From: Myotis daubentonii
Taxonomy: Eukaryota; Chordata; Mammalia; Chiroptera; Vespertilionidae
Reading direction: 5' to 3'
DNA: 64,000 bases
Assembly (NCBI RefSeq): GCF_963259705.1
Contig: NC_081842.1
Span: forward strand, 87,722,433 to 87,786,432
Below, piece after piece: positions 1 to 12,005 of this stretch (position 1 is its first letter; each line of letters starts with the position of its first letter). The notes beneath the pieces are model-generated. The model did no database searches. It was not told the origin of the DNA and saw only the letters and a program-made list of their open reading frames with translations. The position numbers were made by a program, and so were the translations under genes.

Positions 1-388
1 TATGTCATAATTCACTTTGAAATTAAATATCTGTTATAGTCTTGCTTTCACCAGAAATAATCCAAAAAGAGTAACTAAACAGCTTTTTGGCACAAAAATA
101 TTTTCAGAATCAAGTGTTCTCAGTTATTGGCCAAAAACTATGATAATTTTAATGCTTTTGGTATACACCTGTCAAGTATTTCAAAATGTAATAACTGTCA
201 AGTTATGCTCCACCACCCTTCTAAATGTAGCTCTAAAACATTAAATTGACTTTAAAAATCCCTGTCAATTAAATACTTTGTTTTAATTTCATTTATTGAT
301 TACTACTGATTGTGAATGTTTTAAACAATTGCTTTTGGCCAATGATCTTTTGTTAGTTAATTGTTATTACTTTTCTATTATAATAATA
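1..388. other. AT-rich unique sequence, nothing recognised
   Basis: AT-rich DNA with only short chance open frames. I see no repeat family, splice-site pair or RNA gene. It ends at the host A that borders the first Helitron. Confidence 0.6.
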
Positions 389-589
389 CTAGAGGCCCAA
401 TGCATGAAATTCATGCAAGAGTAGGCCTTCCTTCCCTCAGCTGCTGGCACCAGCTTCTCTCTGGCACCTGGGACCCGGGCTTCCTTTGTAGCCCCAGCTT
501 CATCTGAAAGGTGGTCCAGAAGGTCGTCCAGAAGGATGTCTGGAAGGCAGTCTGGTCTAATTAAGATATTACCCTTTTATTATTATAGA
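389..589 (-). mobile_element. Short non-autonomous Helitron (HeliBat-type)
   Basis: Read on the minus strand the element starts with TC at 589 and ends with CTAG at 389-392, preceded by GGCCT. The flanks are host A (388) and T (590), the Helitron insertion signature. Near the 3' end lies the terminal hairpin TGCATGAAATTCATGCA (401-417). The 5' end keeps the AATAAAAGGGTAATAT block shared with other copies. The body has a short repeated motif (two GGTCGTCCAGAAGG-like segments, near 500-540). At 201 bp it is the smallest complete copy here. There is no coding capacity, so it depended on a Rep/helicase supplied elsewhere. Confidence 0.9.
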
Positions 590-910
590 TCATTTCCCTA
601 TTAACTTATAGGCCTTCTAAAAATCTTAAGACTATTCCTTTCAGACTCATTACATATATTGTAAATATTTTTAGTCAGTCCTATATTCCACCTATTTATA
701 TTATCTCCTCCCTCCCAAGAGTGTCCTATGTCTCCAATCTCTTTACAGAAAACTTCATAACATTCAACATTGACATATCAAGTTCTGAAAGTGTAATCTC
801 ATTTCTCAAAGAGTCAACTCTACATTGCCAAATAAAGTAAAATTCAACTTGTTATTGAGAGCCCTCAAAATGACACCAACCATTAACAGCAATGGCAATA
901 GTAATTATAA
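590..910. other. AT-rich sequence, no confident feature
   Basis: AT-rich with a few pyrimidine-rich patches. There may be very old LINE-derived material around 820-880, but I cannot assign it. Confidence 0.4.
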
Positions 911-914
911 TTTT

Positions 915-1045
915 AATTTAGTGCATGCTAATTATTGTATTCTTTTTCTCATTTGAGCCCCAGAACAACCATGTAAAATTTTATTATTCCTATTTCACAA
1001 ATAAGGAAGAAATCAAGTTTTAGGAATTAGATAATGTTCCCAGGG
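915..1045 (+). repeat. MIR SINE relic
   Basis: The order of motifs follows the MIR consensus: a degraded 'catttgagccccagaacaacc', then 'ttattattcctatttcacaaat', then an aaggaag...ttaggaatta tail. MIRs are ancient tRNA-derived SINEs shared by all mammals. Many substitutions and no target duplication are expected at this age. Confidence 0.65.
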
Positions 1046-1204
1046 TATAGTTTGATGAATAACAGTCCCTCAAAGATGCCCATAATCTAATCCCCAGAAA
1101 ATGTAAACATGTTACCTTTAATGGCAAAGGAGACTCTACAGGTGTGATTAAGGATTAGGAGATGGGGAGATAATTCTGAGTTATCCAAGTAACTAATGTA
1201 ATCA

Positions 1205-1462
1205 CAATTATATATATATTGGCCACAGAGAGGAAGGAAGAGGGAGAGAAAGAGAAGAAACCTCAATGATGAAAGAGAACCATTGATCAGCTGCTTCCTG
1301 CACTGCCCCCCACCACCCCCACCACCCCCCCCCACCACCACCACCACACTACACACACACTAGGATACAGCCTGAAAACCGGGCATGTTCCTCAACCAGG
1401 AATCAAGCTGTGGCCTTCAGGTTCATAGGTCAATGCTTAACCACTAAGCCATGCTGGCTGGA
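1205..1462 (-). mobile_element. Older VES SINE (minus)
   Basis: Read on the minus strand this begins with a diverged tRNA-like head (CCAGCCAGCATGGCTTAGTGG, 1441-1461) and ends in the CT-rich SINE body, about 1205-1260. A low-complexity C/A block (about 1303-1348, CCACC repeats) has expanded in its middle. The pol III boxes are degraded compared with the SINE next to it. It sits inside the MLT1-like LTR. Confidence 0.75.
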
Positions 1463-1478
1463 CCACAGTGGTACTTTT

Positions 1479-1702
1479 TTTTAATTTTATTAAATATATT
1501 TTATTGATTTTTTACAGAGAGGAAGGGAGAGGGATAGAGAGTTAGAAACATCGATGAGAGAGAAACATGGATCAGCTGCCTCCTGCACACCCGCCACTGG
1601 GGATGTGCCCGCAACCAAGGTACATGCCCTTGACCGGAATCGAACCCGGGACCCTTCAGTCCGCAGGCTGATGCTCTATCCAGTGAGCCAAACCAGTTTC
1701 GG
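1479..1702 (-). mobile_element. Young VES SINE (minus) with 16-bp target duplication
   Basis: This is a tRNA-derived SINE. On the minus strand it shows an A box (TGGCTCACTGG, 1680-1690) and a perfect B box (GGTTCGATTCC, 1636-1646), then the CT-rich body and an A/T-rich tail. It is flanked by a 16-bp direct repeat CCACAGTGGTACTTTT at 1463-1478 and 1703-1718, so L1-type endonuclease insertion is clear. It landed at the 5' edge of the older SINE, so the two lie head to tail within the LTR. The intact pol III promoter and the perfect duplication suggest recent insertion. Confidence 0.93.
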
Positions 1703-2369
1703 CCACAGTGGTACTTTTAAGAGAGAGACCGAAGGGTCAGAGTAAGAGAATATGTGACAAAAGAGGCTATCAGAGAGGGAGAGATTTGACAATGTTGCGG
1801 TGCTGACTTTGAAAATAGATGAAGGGACCACAAGCCAAGGAACATAAGGGCCTCTACAAGTTCAAATGGTAAAGGGATAGATTTGCCCTGGTATCTATAG
1901 AAGGAATACAACTCTGTTGATCCATTTTGGACTTCTGACCTCTAGACTGTCAGATAGATTTGTGTTGATTTAATCCACTGAGTGTTTGTAACACTGGGTT
2001 ACAGGACTGGTAAGTGCAAAACAGTGACTTTAATTGTCCTCTGTTTGATTTCCAAATTTCTGATCTACCTTCTCATATGGCCAGCCTATCTTTCCACCTA
2101 GAATTAAATTAATGACAATGACATGCAAGTTTTAATTTCAAATATCCTATACTTCTTTTAAACCATGTGTCAAATAATTTACCCTAATATTTTCCTATAA
2201 AAAATGTCTCTTAGAATCCAGCCAAAATGTTGCTTTCTAAAATGCTAACTTCAATTCTCTGAGTATATTCTCAATTTGCTATCATTTTAGCTGGAATCCT
2301 GCTCCCAACCCTCAAACACACATTCACAGACATGCACCATTTCATCAGCACCCTGAAATGATACTTCCC

Positions 2370-2604
2370 CCATAAAGTTAGTCTTGATTTTTTGTATCTA
2401 TTGACTCCCAGTTACACTGTACCTCTTTCACGATCTTTTATCATACTGTACCATGTGTTACCCTTATTTATATCTGATTTCTTTCTAGACTACAATGAGA
2501 GTTGCCTGAAGCTGTTGATGATATTTGCCCTTTTTTAATAACCATGATTTCCTAGCCTATGATAGGGCTCCAGGTAGGTGATCAGTAAAAGCATGTTGAA
2601 TTGA
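2370..2604 (+). repeat. L2 LINE 3' end
   Basis: The motifs follow the L2 3' end: 'ttatcatactgta', then 'tctagactacaatgagagttgcctgaa', ending in an AGTAAAAGCATGTTGAATTGAA block, the degraded form of AATAAATGTTTGTTGAATGAA. Ancient and non-functional. Confidence 0.6.
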
Positions 2605-3960
2605 ACCATGACTGCTTAGAACTGTGTCTTTATAAGCCAGCTCTCACCCATTTAATAACTTCTAGTTCTGCCACAAGGCTTTAATAAATACAGTGTAAGC
2701 CCCAAAAATGCACTTTTGGGTCAAATATATTGAGTTCAATCCTCTTCTCCACAAATATTGCTGAAATGAGCCTGGATTTCATCCCAGTTTCTGTCAAAGA
2801 ACTTTATAGGCAACTCCTGGCTTTGGCTGAGGCCTTTATCCCGGGGACTCAAAGGCCATTACAGCTGCAAATGCTTCAAATCATAACAGAAAAGCAGGTT
2901 ATATTACTAAATTATGTGAACTTTTTCAAATTCAACACATCAATCATTCTCCTTAAAACTGTAAATTCTCTGTACAGTACAACATATTTTTGAAGTAAAG
3001 AGAAATGATTTTATATCTTGCTGGTTAGCATTAGAAAACTTAGGAGTATTTTTAAAATTTCTATCTATTATTCTTATAGTATTAGGGTTCAGTGAAAATG
3101 GCTCATTAGCAGATATATTTTTCTTAGTTGTTATAGGTGACCCTTTGCATCTTCTCAAGGTAAACACCTACAGTAGGCTATTTTAAACATTTATTTGAAC
3201 TCTTCTCACAGGGAATATCATAAAACTCTGTATCAATCTTACTACCTGTTTTATTTGTTTCATGCTTTAACTTCTAGTTTTCTGATTCTGTTTAAGTGGT
3301 TGTGGAAAGAGTCTTATATTTGAATGTTCCTTATGGGATGTTTGAAAGTTTGCATCTAGATGCAATAGATAATTTTTTTTTATATGTACCAGTCTGATCA
3401 ATGTCTATGTCAACTGAAGAACTCCAAAAGTGTAACTGAATCAACACAAAAATGCTATAATTGTGGAAGGGTATGTCATACAAAATTTTATCTTTTAGTG
3501 CCTCAGGCAATTTTTAAATACCTAACATTAGTCACTTTTTTTTTTAATGCTTCAAATATCCTATATCAATTCTTGCTATTCCTGGCTGCTGCTCATTCTT
3601 AACATCTGCTTTGAGCGTCTGTGGTAGATCATTCATAAAATAGATGATTAAGAAATCAGAACTTCTAAGCTCATCTTTCTCTAAAAGTTCACTTTAAAAA
3701 GAGTTTTGCTCCTTCACAACTATGAAGTTCCCAGGTGAAAGCAATTGGCGCTGTCTTGAACATGATGGCATTCAGCAATTTGGGACTATTCCTGAATTGA
3801 GTCTTTTTCAACATGTAGATGAATGTACCTATTGGGGAGAAGAGGAGGTCAAACATACTTTCGGCCTTTGGGAATTTTGTTGTTGATATTGTTGTTGGAC
3901 AATTTATTTCTAAGTGGCTGTGTTCACATATTCAAAATATACTGCTGTTACTGTGTGTAG
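2605..3960. other. Unique AT-rich sequence
   Basis: Mostly unassigned. A small open frame on the plus strand at 2730-2993 (87 codons) has no motif that I recognise and no splice or translation context to support it. No RNA gene seen. Confidence 0.45.
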
Positions 3961-3964
3961 AATC

Positions 3965-4168
3965 ATCATGGTGCAGTGGAAAAAGTGAGGATGTTGGAGT
4001 CAGACAAACGGCTTAAGTTCTTGTCTATGTTTTCAATGAAGTTGCATCAGCTTCCTTATCTGTTAAAATAAGAAAAACTTATCTACTCTGGTATCGTTGT
4101 GAGATTCACATGTGATATTTTACCTGCGGTTCCCGATATGTAATGAGCATTTCAAAAATAAAGTTATT
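3965..4168 (+). repeat. MIR SINE
   Basis: Close to full-length MIR order: 'tggtgcagtggaaaaagtgaggatgttggagtcagac', then 'cttccttatctgttaaaataag', then 'ttgtgagattcacatgtgat', and an end with 'aaagttattattatc'. It is one of the better preserved MIRs in the window. Confidence 0.75.
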
Positions 4169-4940
4169 ATTATCTGCTGACATTTAAAGAGAAAATTTAG
4201 TATGACTGTTTTCCATTATCATTTGGGAATTACACACAAGTGCAGGCTCCCCATATCACCCTTGACTGGAAAAAAGAAGTCTAAGTTTTAATTAAGAGCA
4301 AGGTTTAAATATTGTCACATTTGCTTTTACTGATTTTTAAATTGCAGTGTTTGATGTATTACAAGGTTGTGGCAAGAAATTGTAGATGCAGAATGACAGT
4401 GGAAACATCAAGGTAATAATAATAAAATGCATGATATGGTAGCTGAAAACATTAAGGAAGAGAGAAAATTTAGAGGGGAGTGTATCCACAATCTTTATTT
4501 ACCCTCCCCCAAATAAACCTTCAAGAAAGTCTGCATTTTTCAATTGAATTTGTATGTGTACTTATGTCTGTACACCCATGTGTAACTGTGTCCATTTTCT
4601 TAACTCCAATAAAATACAAAGGTAATATCTAGTGTTCAAAGATACCCAATTCCATTTAGGATGTTGGGCCCACCAAAAGTTATTTTATTATGTATTCATA
4701 CTTAACTAATAATTTTCAATGCATTGTTAAAAAGCATAGAGAGAGATAACAAGGAAGAGAGACAGGCAAATAATTCAATGATCCACTTCTTATGAAGTTT
4801 AACTAAATCAACTTATGCTAATTAAAGTCCTGAAGAAAAACTATTTATTGACTTTAAAATGTCACTTCATCTCTTCCCACCCATCCACCCCTGCCTTCCC
4901 TCTGAGATTCAACTGTCCTTTCCATGCTTCTATGTCTCTA
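4169..4940. other. Unique sequence, no confident feature
   Basis: AT-rich. No family, RNA gene or convincing exon recognised. Confidence 0.4.
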
Positions 4941-4941
4941 G

Positions 4942-5085
4942 TTGGACACAGACAATAGTGTGGTGAAGGCCTGGGGTAGGGGGGTGGGGCCACTATAGGA
5001 GGGGTCAAGGGGGGAAAAAAAAAGAAGAGACATATGCAATTCTTTCAACAATAAATATTAAAAAGAGAAGAATCGTTAGAACAAA
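4942..5085 (+). repeat. 5'-truncated L1 3' end
   Basis: Begins with GGACACAGACAATAGTG, runs through a G-rich stretch (4975-5015) and ends in TCTTTCAACAATAAATATT plus an A-rich tail. The same tail architecture occurs in the L1 at 57.4-59.0 kb. It is a short dead-on-arrival L1 fragment. Confidence 0.7.
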
Positions 5086-5224
5086 AAATAAATAAAATTA
5101 AAAAACTAAATGTCACCTCATGTAGAAAGCCTTCAATGGACAAAGCCAGGCAGAATGGATGCTGTCTCTCATTTGCATTTGAACCCTCAGGACATCCACC
5201 AGCAGCATGTAGTAGAGTCACATA

Positions 5225-5325
5225 CGTGCCTCCTCTTCCATCCTTTTATATTGTGAATGCCCTCAATATAGAGGCTGTGTCTTACTCGTTTTTATATACT
5301 TAGCTCAATGAATATTTGTTGAATT
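5225..5325 (+). repeat. L2-like LINE 3' tail
   Basis: 'tattgtgaatgccctcaatatagaggctgtgtctta' followed by 'gctcaatgaatatttgttgaattg' matches the closing block of L2-type LINEs. Confidence 0.5.
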
Positions 5326-5329
5326 GTTT

Positions 5330-7845
5330 TTTAAAAAGTTTAGTTTATGAAATGAAATACCAAAATTTCACATAAAATATAATCTTTTAACATTTTTTCT
5401 ACTTACCAGAATTATTATATTTGCAAATTGTGGCATTTTTTTTTACTATAAAAATATATGCTGAGCATGCAATCCAGGATCTGTGTGGTCCTGAGGGATA
5501 TTTCATTCAGGCTGTGGTGGAGCTTGGAAAACTATCTTTGCTTTTTTATAGAGTACAACTTTTTAATGGCTCAAGTGCTGATGTCTCTCAGATAATGTCT
5601 TGTTCTCATTTCAGTAATACTTGAAAAATTATTGATTGTTTTTACTTTATTTATTTCCCCAAAATTCCATACAGAAAGCCGTGCTCCTGAGAAGGTATGC
5701 TTCTTTAAATAAATTAAAATAAATAAGATTTCAAACCTCTTGATTTACAACAAAATTACAAACCATCTCTTTGGGCAGGTTACTTTTATAAATCACTAAT
5801 CTCTTCACTGGGAATTTATTATTCTACTAAGAGAGTGATATTTTACGACCTGGTCCTCAGATTCCTGGAGCACAAGAATGGAGCCCGCCAATGCTTTTTG
5901 AACCATGAAGACAGCAATAGATACAACATTCGGTTTCGGGACTTCTGCTGCCTTCTAGATTCGAAAAAGAAACTGTTAAGAAATCTCATTCTCCTCTTTC
6001 TGTCTCTTTTTTTCTTAAAAATCGGGCAATGAAACAATCATTTTTCATGCATTAAAAAAACTAAATTAAATTAGTTTACTACTTATTTTGGTTTCATGTA
6101 AGTTTAACATGAAGGTTAAGGGGAAATAAAATTTGGGATACCTACTGAGTTAATTTCCATATTCCTGTTAGATCTTGGTTTTATGCCTTCCAGCACTTTC
6201 AAAACATCTGTAACTAGTGAGTTGGGACAAAATAGTGAAGTGCAGCATCCAAATGGAACTATGGAGGTTTGGATTTCCTAATGGAAAAGTGGAAAATATT
6301 TTTTCATACTTAGTAAACTCTCTTTCAATTGGCAAAATATTATATGTTAGGCTATAAATGAAAGAAATTAAATACTACATCAGCAAATACGACAGGGGAA
6401 AAAAACATACAGACATAAACATATTCTTAAAAGGAAGCTTTTGGGTGGCCCGAGCAAAAAGCCTCAATTAAAACCAAATGTTTACTGTGTATCTTAGCTA
6501 TAAAACTTACCTGTCACAATTAACCTCATATTTAGCCATTTAAAAAAAAGAGAAGGTCTGACAAGAAAGTAACTTCAACTTCAGACCATGTAATAGTAGA
6601 CTATTAGGCTGCTCATCTCTCTACCATCTTAGTGATTCTGTAATATCACTGAACAGCAGCAATATGAATGTTGTTAGCTTACTACAGCCACCATTTATTG
6701 CATCTCTATGGTATGCCATTGTGTGAGAAGCACAAGAGGAACAAGGATGCTTAAATCCCAGCCCTTTCATTTGAGAGACTCACAATCTAGCAGGGTAGGA
6801 GGGGGTGGGGCTGCAATTTACTTTTTAAATTAATGAGATTGATTGCAGTTTTTAATATGAGCATTTTCTTTCTTAAACTTATTGGGTTTTAATAAAATGT
6901 GGAAGAGGTTGTTTAATGAATAAATTATTTGAAAATGAAATTACCCTCAGAGCTGGCCTTAGATTGTGCTTACATGCATGAGAGGACAGAGTGGATTTGT
7001 CACCTGAGCAAAAGCCCATGTCCCTCTCTTCCAGGAGAACACTGCTAGCAGAATACACTGCATACATGGGGTGTGGTAGGTGTAATTGTTTTTTCAGATC
7101 CCAAGCTCTGTCTTTAATTCAGACTAAAACCACACTGTCCCTAAATTAAAGCTGCAAATCAAACTGCCTGAGCTAAGGCCTGCATCTAATGTTAGTCCCT
7201 TGATATTTTGTATGCAAACTCTTTATCACTAAGAGAGGCATTATATTCCCTTTAAAAAAGAACTCTTAACAGCAGTTACATTCCAATTGATTTGGTGAGA
7301 TGAATGTCATTTACACTTCAGTTTGCACCTTTTTGGAAATGCTCAGAAGGGAATAAATCTACACTTTCCAGAATGATGGTGCATAAGGAAGTCTGAGGCT
7401 GCTAAGAAGAGGTGTTAGACACGTATGGGAATGTATTAGTTACAATCACACCTATATCTCAATGATTTCCAAAGTGATAGAGTTAAACTATAAAGGATTG
7501 CTGAGAGACTTGGCAAAGATTAATTATACTTGACTTTTCTCTTGTTAATTATAATGGTTAAAAATTCATAACTTTTGTGGAGAGGGGGTGCATTTGGTTG
7601 TAAAGGTTGGTGGGAACAATATAAGAGATCTCCTGCAATTAAGTACAGAGATATCATGGAATCTTTGCACAAGGGAACATATGGCTTATAGTGTCTTGGC
7701 ATAAACTATGAACACTAGTTTATAAGTGGGTTATCTGGGTTTATCAAGAACTTGATAAGATTATTTGACCTTTGTAGCAATCACATGAATGTGTCGCTTG
7801 TTTTCTTATAGTGATTTGTAGTCTAGTTTTAAAAAATATATATAT
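5330..7845. other. Unique AT-rich sequence with weak relics
   Basis: Largely unassigned. A CpG-containing patch at 5845-5970 is open on both strands for about 65 codons, but I recognise no protein. A possible antisense L2 relic lies near 6690-6800 ('atttattgcatctctatggtatgcca'). Confidence 0.35.
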
Positions 7846-8562
7846 GTGAAAAGGAGAACATAGTGAACTTGAAACATGTCCTACCAGAACCACACATTTA
7901 GGGGGACGAAACATATGAGGTTGTAATTAAACTAGTTACTAATTAATTAACAGGAAAGGAGCAAAGGGAAGGCCAGATGATATGGGCATGCCATATTTAT
8001 GCCAGGTCACTCTCCAGGTCTGTTCCCCGAAGATCCTGGGTGAAAGGACTGGACAAAAAAGGAATAGATGTGTGCGCAGTAAGGTCTGAATGATCTAGGA
8101 TAGGTGATTACCTGTTGTTCAGGTAATGACTTGGGAGCACGTCATTGGCCAGAATTCTGGCTTAAAATCTGAGATATAAAACTCCTAAGTAAAGGGAGAT
8201 CCTTCTCTTGGCCCCCTTGACTCTACTCATAGGGGTTGTGCTTTCATGCTCTGCACTTGCTCACATGGTCCAGACCCATGTGGACCCCACACACAATGGG
8301 CTGATGGACTAAAATTAGCCTGATGCTCTGCTGGACTCACCTGCACCCTGGAACAGAAACTTTGGACACTGGTTTTGCTTCTAATTCTGCTGAAGTCCTA
8401 GCTGCACCTTTTTCAGAACTGGTTTAAGGGAAATGGGACTTTGGAAACCTAGGGATATAACTTCACACAAATAAAACTTTTTACCACATCTCATTCTCCT
8501 ATGGGGCCTCTGGAAATGCTTATTCTGTTGGAGCCCCAAGAACCCCACTCCTGCTACCAACA
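7846..8562 (+). repeat. LTR-like element (probable solo ERV LTR)
   Basis: About 715 bp with the signal order of a retroviral LTR: an inverted CCAAT box (CATTGGCC, about 8142-8149), a TATA-like box (ATATAAAACTCC, about 8173) and a polyadenylation signal (AATAAAAC, about 8470) followed by a GT/C-rich U5-like tail ending in CCAACA (8557-8562). A start at TGTGAAAA (7846) would give TG...CA ends. I could not find a convincing target duplication, and no gag-pol sequence adjoins it. Family unknown, boundaries approximate. Confidence 0.5.
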
Positions 8563-8754
8563 GAGAAATTACAACTACGCAATTCTCTGATAACAGTTGA
8601 ATGGGTGAAACTCAGATTAGGCATGGGTGGAAGGAGACTGAAAAAAAAAAAAGGAACACTAGCTGATCACTGATTCCTTCAGCAAAGAAAGAAAGGCAAG
8701 CACTGGAACAGCCTGGCCATGGCCCAGGAAAGCAAAGTATGTATTGAAAAATCC

Positions 8755-8920
8755 TGGATTTAGAGGCATATCAATTTGGATTCAAATTCTAGCCCTTCCA
8801 TTTATTATTTGTGCAACCTTAAAGCATCATCAGATTCATCATTTCCAAATAAAAATAATACATGCTCAAATAGGTTGTCATAAAGAACTAAAATAATGAA
8901 ATTTAGATAGAGGAGGAACC
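8755..8920 (+). repeat. MIR SINE relic
   Basis: 'ggatttagaggcatatcaatttggattcaaattctagccc' and 'tttgtgcaacctt' match the MIR core and the following 'gtgtgacctt' block. The 3' part is eroded. Confidence 0.6.
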
Positions 8921-10590
8921 AACATAAGGGAGTCACCCAAGATAGGCTGTTGCTACAGAAAAAAAGAGATAGTCTTATTATGGAATGCATGATAAAAAAT
9001 GCAGTGTCTTAGGATGGAGTGGAATGTTGTCAATGTTACAGAAACTGAAAAGTATCTGTAGGATTTAGCATAAGGTGAGTTAAAAAAATTACAATATAAA
9101 TGTTTTCATGTAAATAAGGGCTAAAAGAGGAGGAACAATAAATCATGACAGAGAAATGGGGATGAAAGGGAGAAATGTTCAACAGAGTAGAGGAATGGCA
9201 AAGGGTTTAGATGAAGGCATAGTAATTATGATCAGTACAAACATTATATGGTCCTAACATTTATTTAAATGTATCATTCTGAAAGTTTCATTAAAACATA
9301 TTATTTTTCATGAGACATATACCACTTTAAATAATATAAAAACACAATATCAATAATTATCATATGAAATACTTATGGATTTCTCTTGAATAAATGTTAG
9401 ACATGTGGAACCCACATTGTCACAATACACTTGGGCAATGATAAGGTTAGCACCATATATTAATTATTTTTGACATAAAACCTAAAATTACTTTTTAACA
9501 TGAAGGCAAGCAAATTTTTCGTGAATAAATGGAGTTAGTAATAGGCAGTAAGACAACTCATTTGAGATCATTTAATCTATTTTTATTTGTGAATAATATC
9601 AATAAACTAAGAACTTAATGTAACACTAAATAAAATAACTATAATTAATACAGCATTTAGATGGAAGATGATCAGGCAATTAATTTTTCTGGTTTCTATA
9701 AGAAAAAATCTATAAAATGGATATTTTCAAAGGATCAGCTTGAAATAAGATTGTTTATGATAGCAAACAGCACACCAAAGAAAATTACAATAAAATTCAG
9801 AATTCTTGTGGCAGGAAGTGATTTTGAATACAGTCTTGCTTGAAGACTACATAAGATTATCCTGAACAGAAAATGGGAAATATCTGTCTCAAGCTCTTTC
9901 TTATGAAGCCATCATGACATTCCACCTGTGTAACTTCCTTTGAATTCAGGACGGGTTCCAAATTGGAAAACTGTGGCTTGGTAGAAAGGAAGTAACTTAG
10001 TTTTACATGAATAAACTCCAAATACTATTCTAAAGACATATTCAAAAAGAAAGTTCCAAAGCACCTACTCTATGCCTTGGGGAGAAGAGAATAGACTGCC
10101 AAGTCTTAAAATTCATTTCTCAGGGGGCTCTAGCTTTGCAGCACACTTGAAGTTTAACAAATGAGACATCTTCATTTAGTGAAGAAAAAAATGAAGAAAC
10201 TCACAAAAATTTCGGATAGTTCTTACAAAATTATATGTTTATGATCTAATTTTAAATGGATTAGAAGCATGCAGATTAAATTTCTCTAGAAAGAAGCTAC
10301 TTAAGAATCCAGGGGTAAGTTGCTGGGCCAAGGAGAGTTTGGCACTGGACAGCCTGGAGTCTTTGAAAATAACCCTCAAATATTTGATGGACCTAAATGG
10401 CAGCCAAGTTCCCAGAAAATATTAAGCGGATGGTGGTTACTCATATGTAAGCTAAATCTCCTGGAGGGTTTACAGTCACCAGGACATTAACAACGGGATA
10501 TGTAAAGGAAGTAAATGATCAGAAGAAAGACAAGTAAGACTAAATGTATTTTCTTTACAGCCAATTCCTAATTGATTGTGTCCTCCATAT

Positions 10591-10596
<6 letters not shown>
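8921..10596. other. Unique AT-rich sequence
   Basis: No repeat family, RNA gene or exon that I can support. Base composition is uniformly AT-rich. Confidence 0.45.

Positions 10597-10637
<41 letters not shown>
10597..10637. repeat. (GT)n microsatellite
   Basis: About 20 uninterrupted GT dinucleotides. Confidence 0.97.
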
Positions 10638-10638
<1 letters not shown>

Positions 10639-11011
10639 TTTTTAAGTCCAGCATGATGAATGCTTAGTTCCCCATTCATAATGTAGAACCCTATATGCAT
10701 ATTTTGACAATCATTATTCTTTTTTTGCAACATAACTTTATAGGAATAAAATTAATTTATAGTTCTCCAAAAGCTCATAAAATTTTTAATTAATTTGTTT
10801 GTTGTTTGTATTGTTAAACATGCAAAATAAGGCAAAAATCACATGCAGAAAGTATGGGTAACCAGGTAAGAGGTGAAATACAAAACTCTTTAATTTCCTA
10901 CATAATCTATCATCTCCACCTCTCTCCACTTACAGTTCTTAATCTGTCAACTAGCTCCAGAGTCTCTAATATATTCCTATGAATTATACCATTTTTAAGA
11001 TTAATTTTTTA

Positions 11012-11242
11012 CCCTAGCCAGTTTGGCTCAGTAGGTGGAGTGTCGGGGTTCAATTTCAATCAAGGGCACATACCTAGGTTGCAGACTCAATCCCTGGCCC
11101 CTGTCAGGGGCACATTCAGGAGGCAACCAATCAATGTTTGTCTTTCTCTCACATTAATTAATGTTTCTCTCTTTGTCTCTTCCCCTCCCTTTCACTCTCT
11201 AAGAAAAAAAAATTAATCAAAAAATATCCTCTGGTGAGGATT
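11012..11242 (+). mobile_element. VES SINE with hairpin tail
   Basis: The tRNA-like head 'accctagccagtttggctca' carries the A box TTGGCTCAGTAGG. The CT-rich body (11140-11202) and an A-rich stretch follow. The 3' end is ATCCTCTGGTGAGGAT (11226-11241), which can form a 6-bp stem with a TGGT loop. Internal deletions have removed part of the region between A and B boxes. The same tail is seen at 22589 and, reversed, at 36483, so it marks a SINE subfamily. Confidence 0.85.
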
Positions 11243-11332
11243 AACAAAATCAAAAAGAGAGAGAGTAATTTTTCTAAAAATTAGTTTATGCATTGCTCAG
11301 TTGAACATATTGCTCATTTCCCAGGCAGCTTT

Positions 11333-11767
11333 TCACACCTGTGCTCCAGTTACTGCCTCTGCAAATTGTAGCCCATAGTTAAAACATGAGACCCTTCCTT
11401 TTGTGTTTGTAATATGCTCATTCATGATGCGACATGTATCCACCTCCTTTTTAAAGCACTGCTTGACCTCCCCAAACATAATGAGGAACATCATCTCTTG
11501 GTTTCCAGCCTGTGCCCCCACCATTCCCTTGATATATGAGGAAAAGTCGTCGAATAATCCCTGTATCCCAGGATGGAAGGAGTGGCTAATAATAGAACAA
11601 AAATTTTTCTTTCTTTTCTTTAAGATAGAGTTGCTTTTTATAAGCAGATACCAAAGCAAAGTTTTTATTGCCCAAATCCTTTTGCATCTACATAGCATTT
11701 TTGTCAAGTAGAGGTGGCAGGTGGCATTTGTCATTTCTAGGACAAAGCAATCAATAAGCAATGTCAC
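11333..11767 (-). other. Unassigned 144-codon open frame
   Basis: One of the few long open frames outside recognised repeats. The middle of the predicted product (GLFDDFSSYIKGMVG and GNQEMMFLIMFGEVK) looks protein-like rather than low-complexity, but I recognise no family. There is no clear promoter, and an MLT-like LTR abuts its upstream end at 11.77 kb. It could be a fragment of an old retroelement, a processed pseudogene or chance. I would not call it a gene without a homology hit. Confidence 0.25.
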
Positions 11768-11769
11768 CT

Positions 11770-12005
11770 TATCTGTCTTTTTCTACTCCATCCTATGATG
11801 AGAAACATAGTAAATTGAGGCCCCAGGGAACAGTGGATCCACAAGATGGAAGGGACCTGGGTCGCTGAACCACCACCGAGAGAAAAGCTGTGTGCCACTC
11901 AGGAGCCTCCACATTGAACTGTAGCACGAGCTAGACTTAAACATGTAGTTTTGTACTTTATTTGTTATAGTAGCTAGAATTACCCTACTTAGCACCCACA
12001 GGAAT
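11770..12005 (+). repeat. MLT-like MaLR LTR 3' part
   Basis: 'ggatccacaagatggaagggacctgggtcgctgaa', then 'ccacattgaactgt', then 'tttgttatagtagctagaattaccctac' reproduce the 3' half of an MLT-type LTR. The AATAAA signal itself has been lost. Confidence 0.6.

Larger units (their letters stand above)
1046..2025 (+). repeat. MLT1-like MaLR LTR, split by two VES SINEs
   Basis: The left part (about 1046-1204) has the 'ctaatccccagaa..tgttacctt' opening. The right part (about 1719-2025) has 'gaccacaagccaagga', then 'tggacttctgacctctag', then 'ggttacaggactgg'. That is the order seen in MLT1-type LTRs of the ERVL-MaLR class. Positions 1205-1718 are later SINE sequence. No internal retroviral sequence is visible, so it looks like a solo LTR. 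Subfamily is not resolved by eye. Confidence 0.55.

Noticed and set aside
5843..6037. Two overlapping open frames on opposite strands
   Set aside because: About 65 codons each, no recognised family, no splice pair or promoter.
7846..8562. Full provirus at the LTR-like element
   Set aside because: No second LTR and no gag-pol sequence nearby; the pol relic at 14 kb is on the other strand and 5 kb away.
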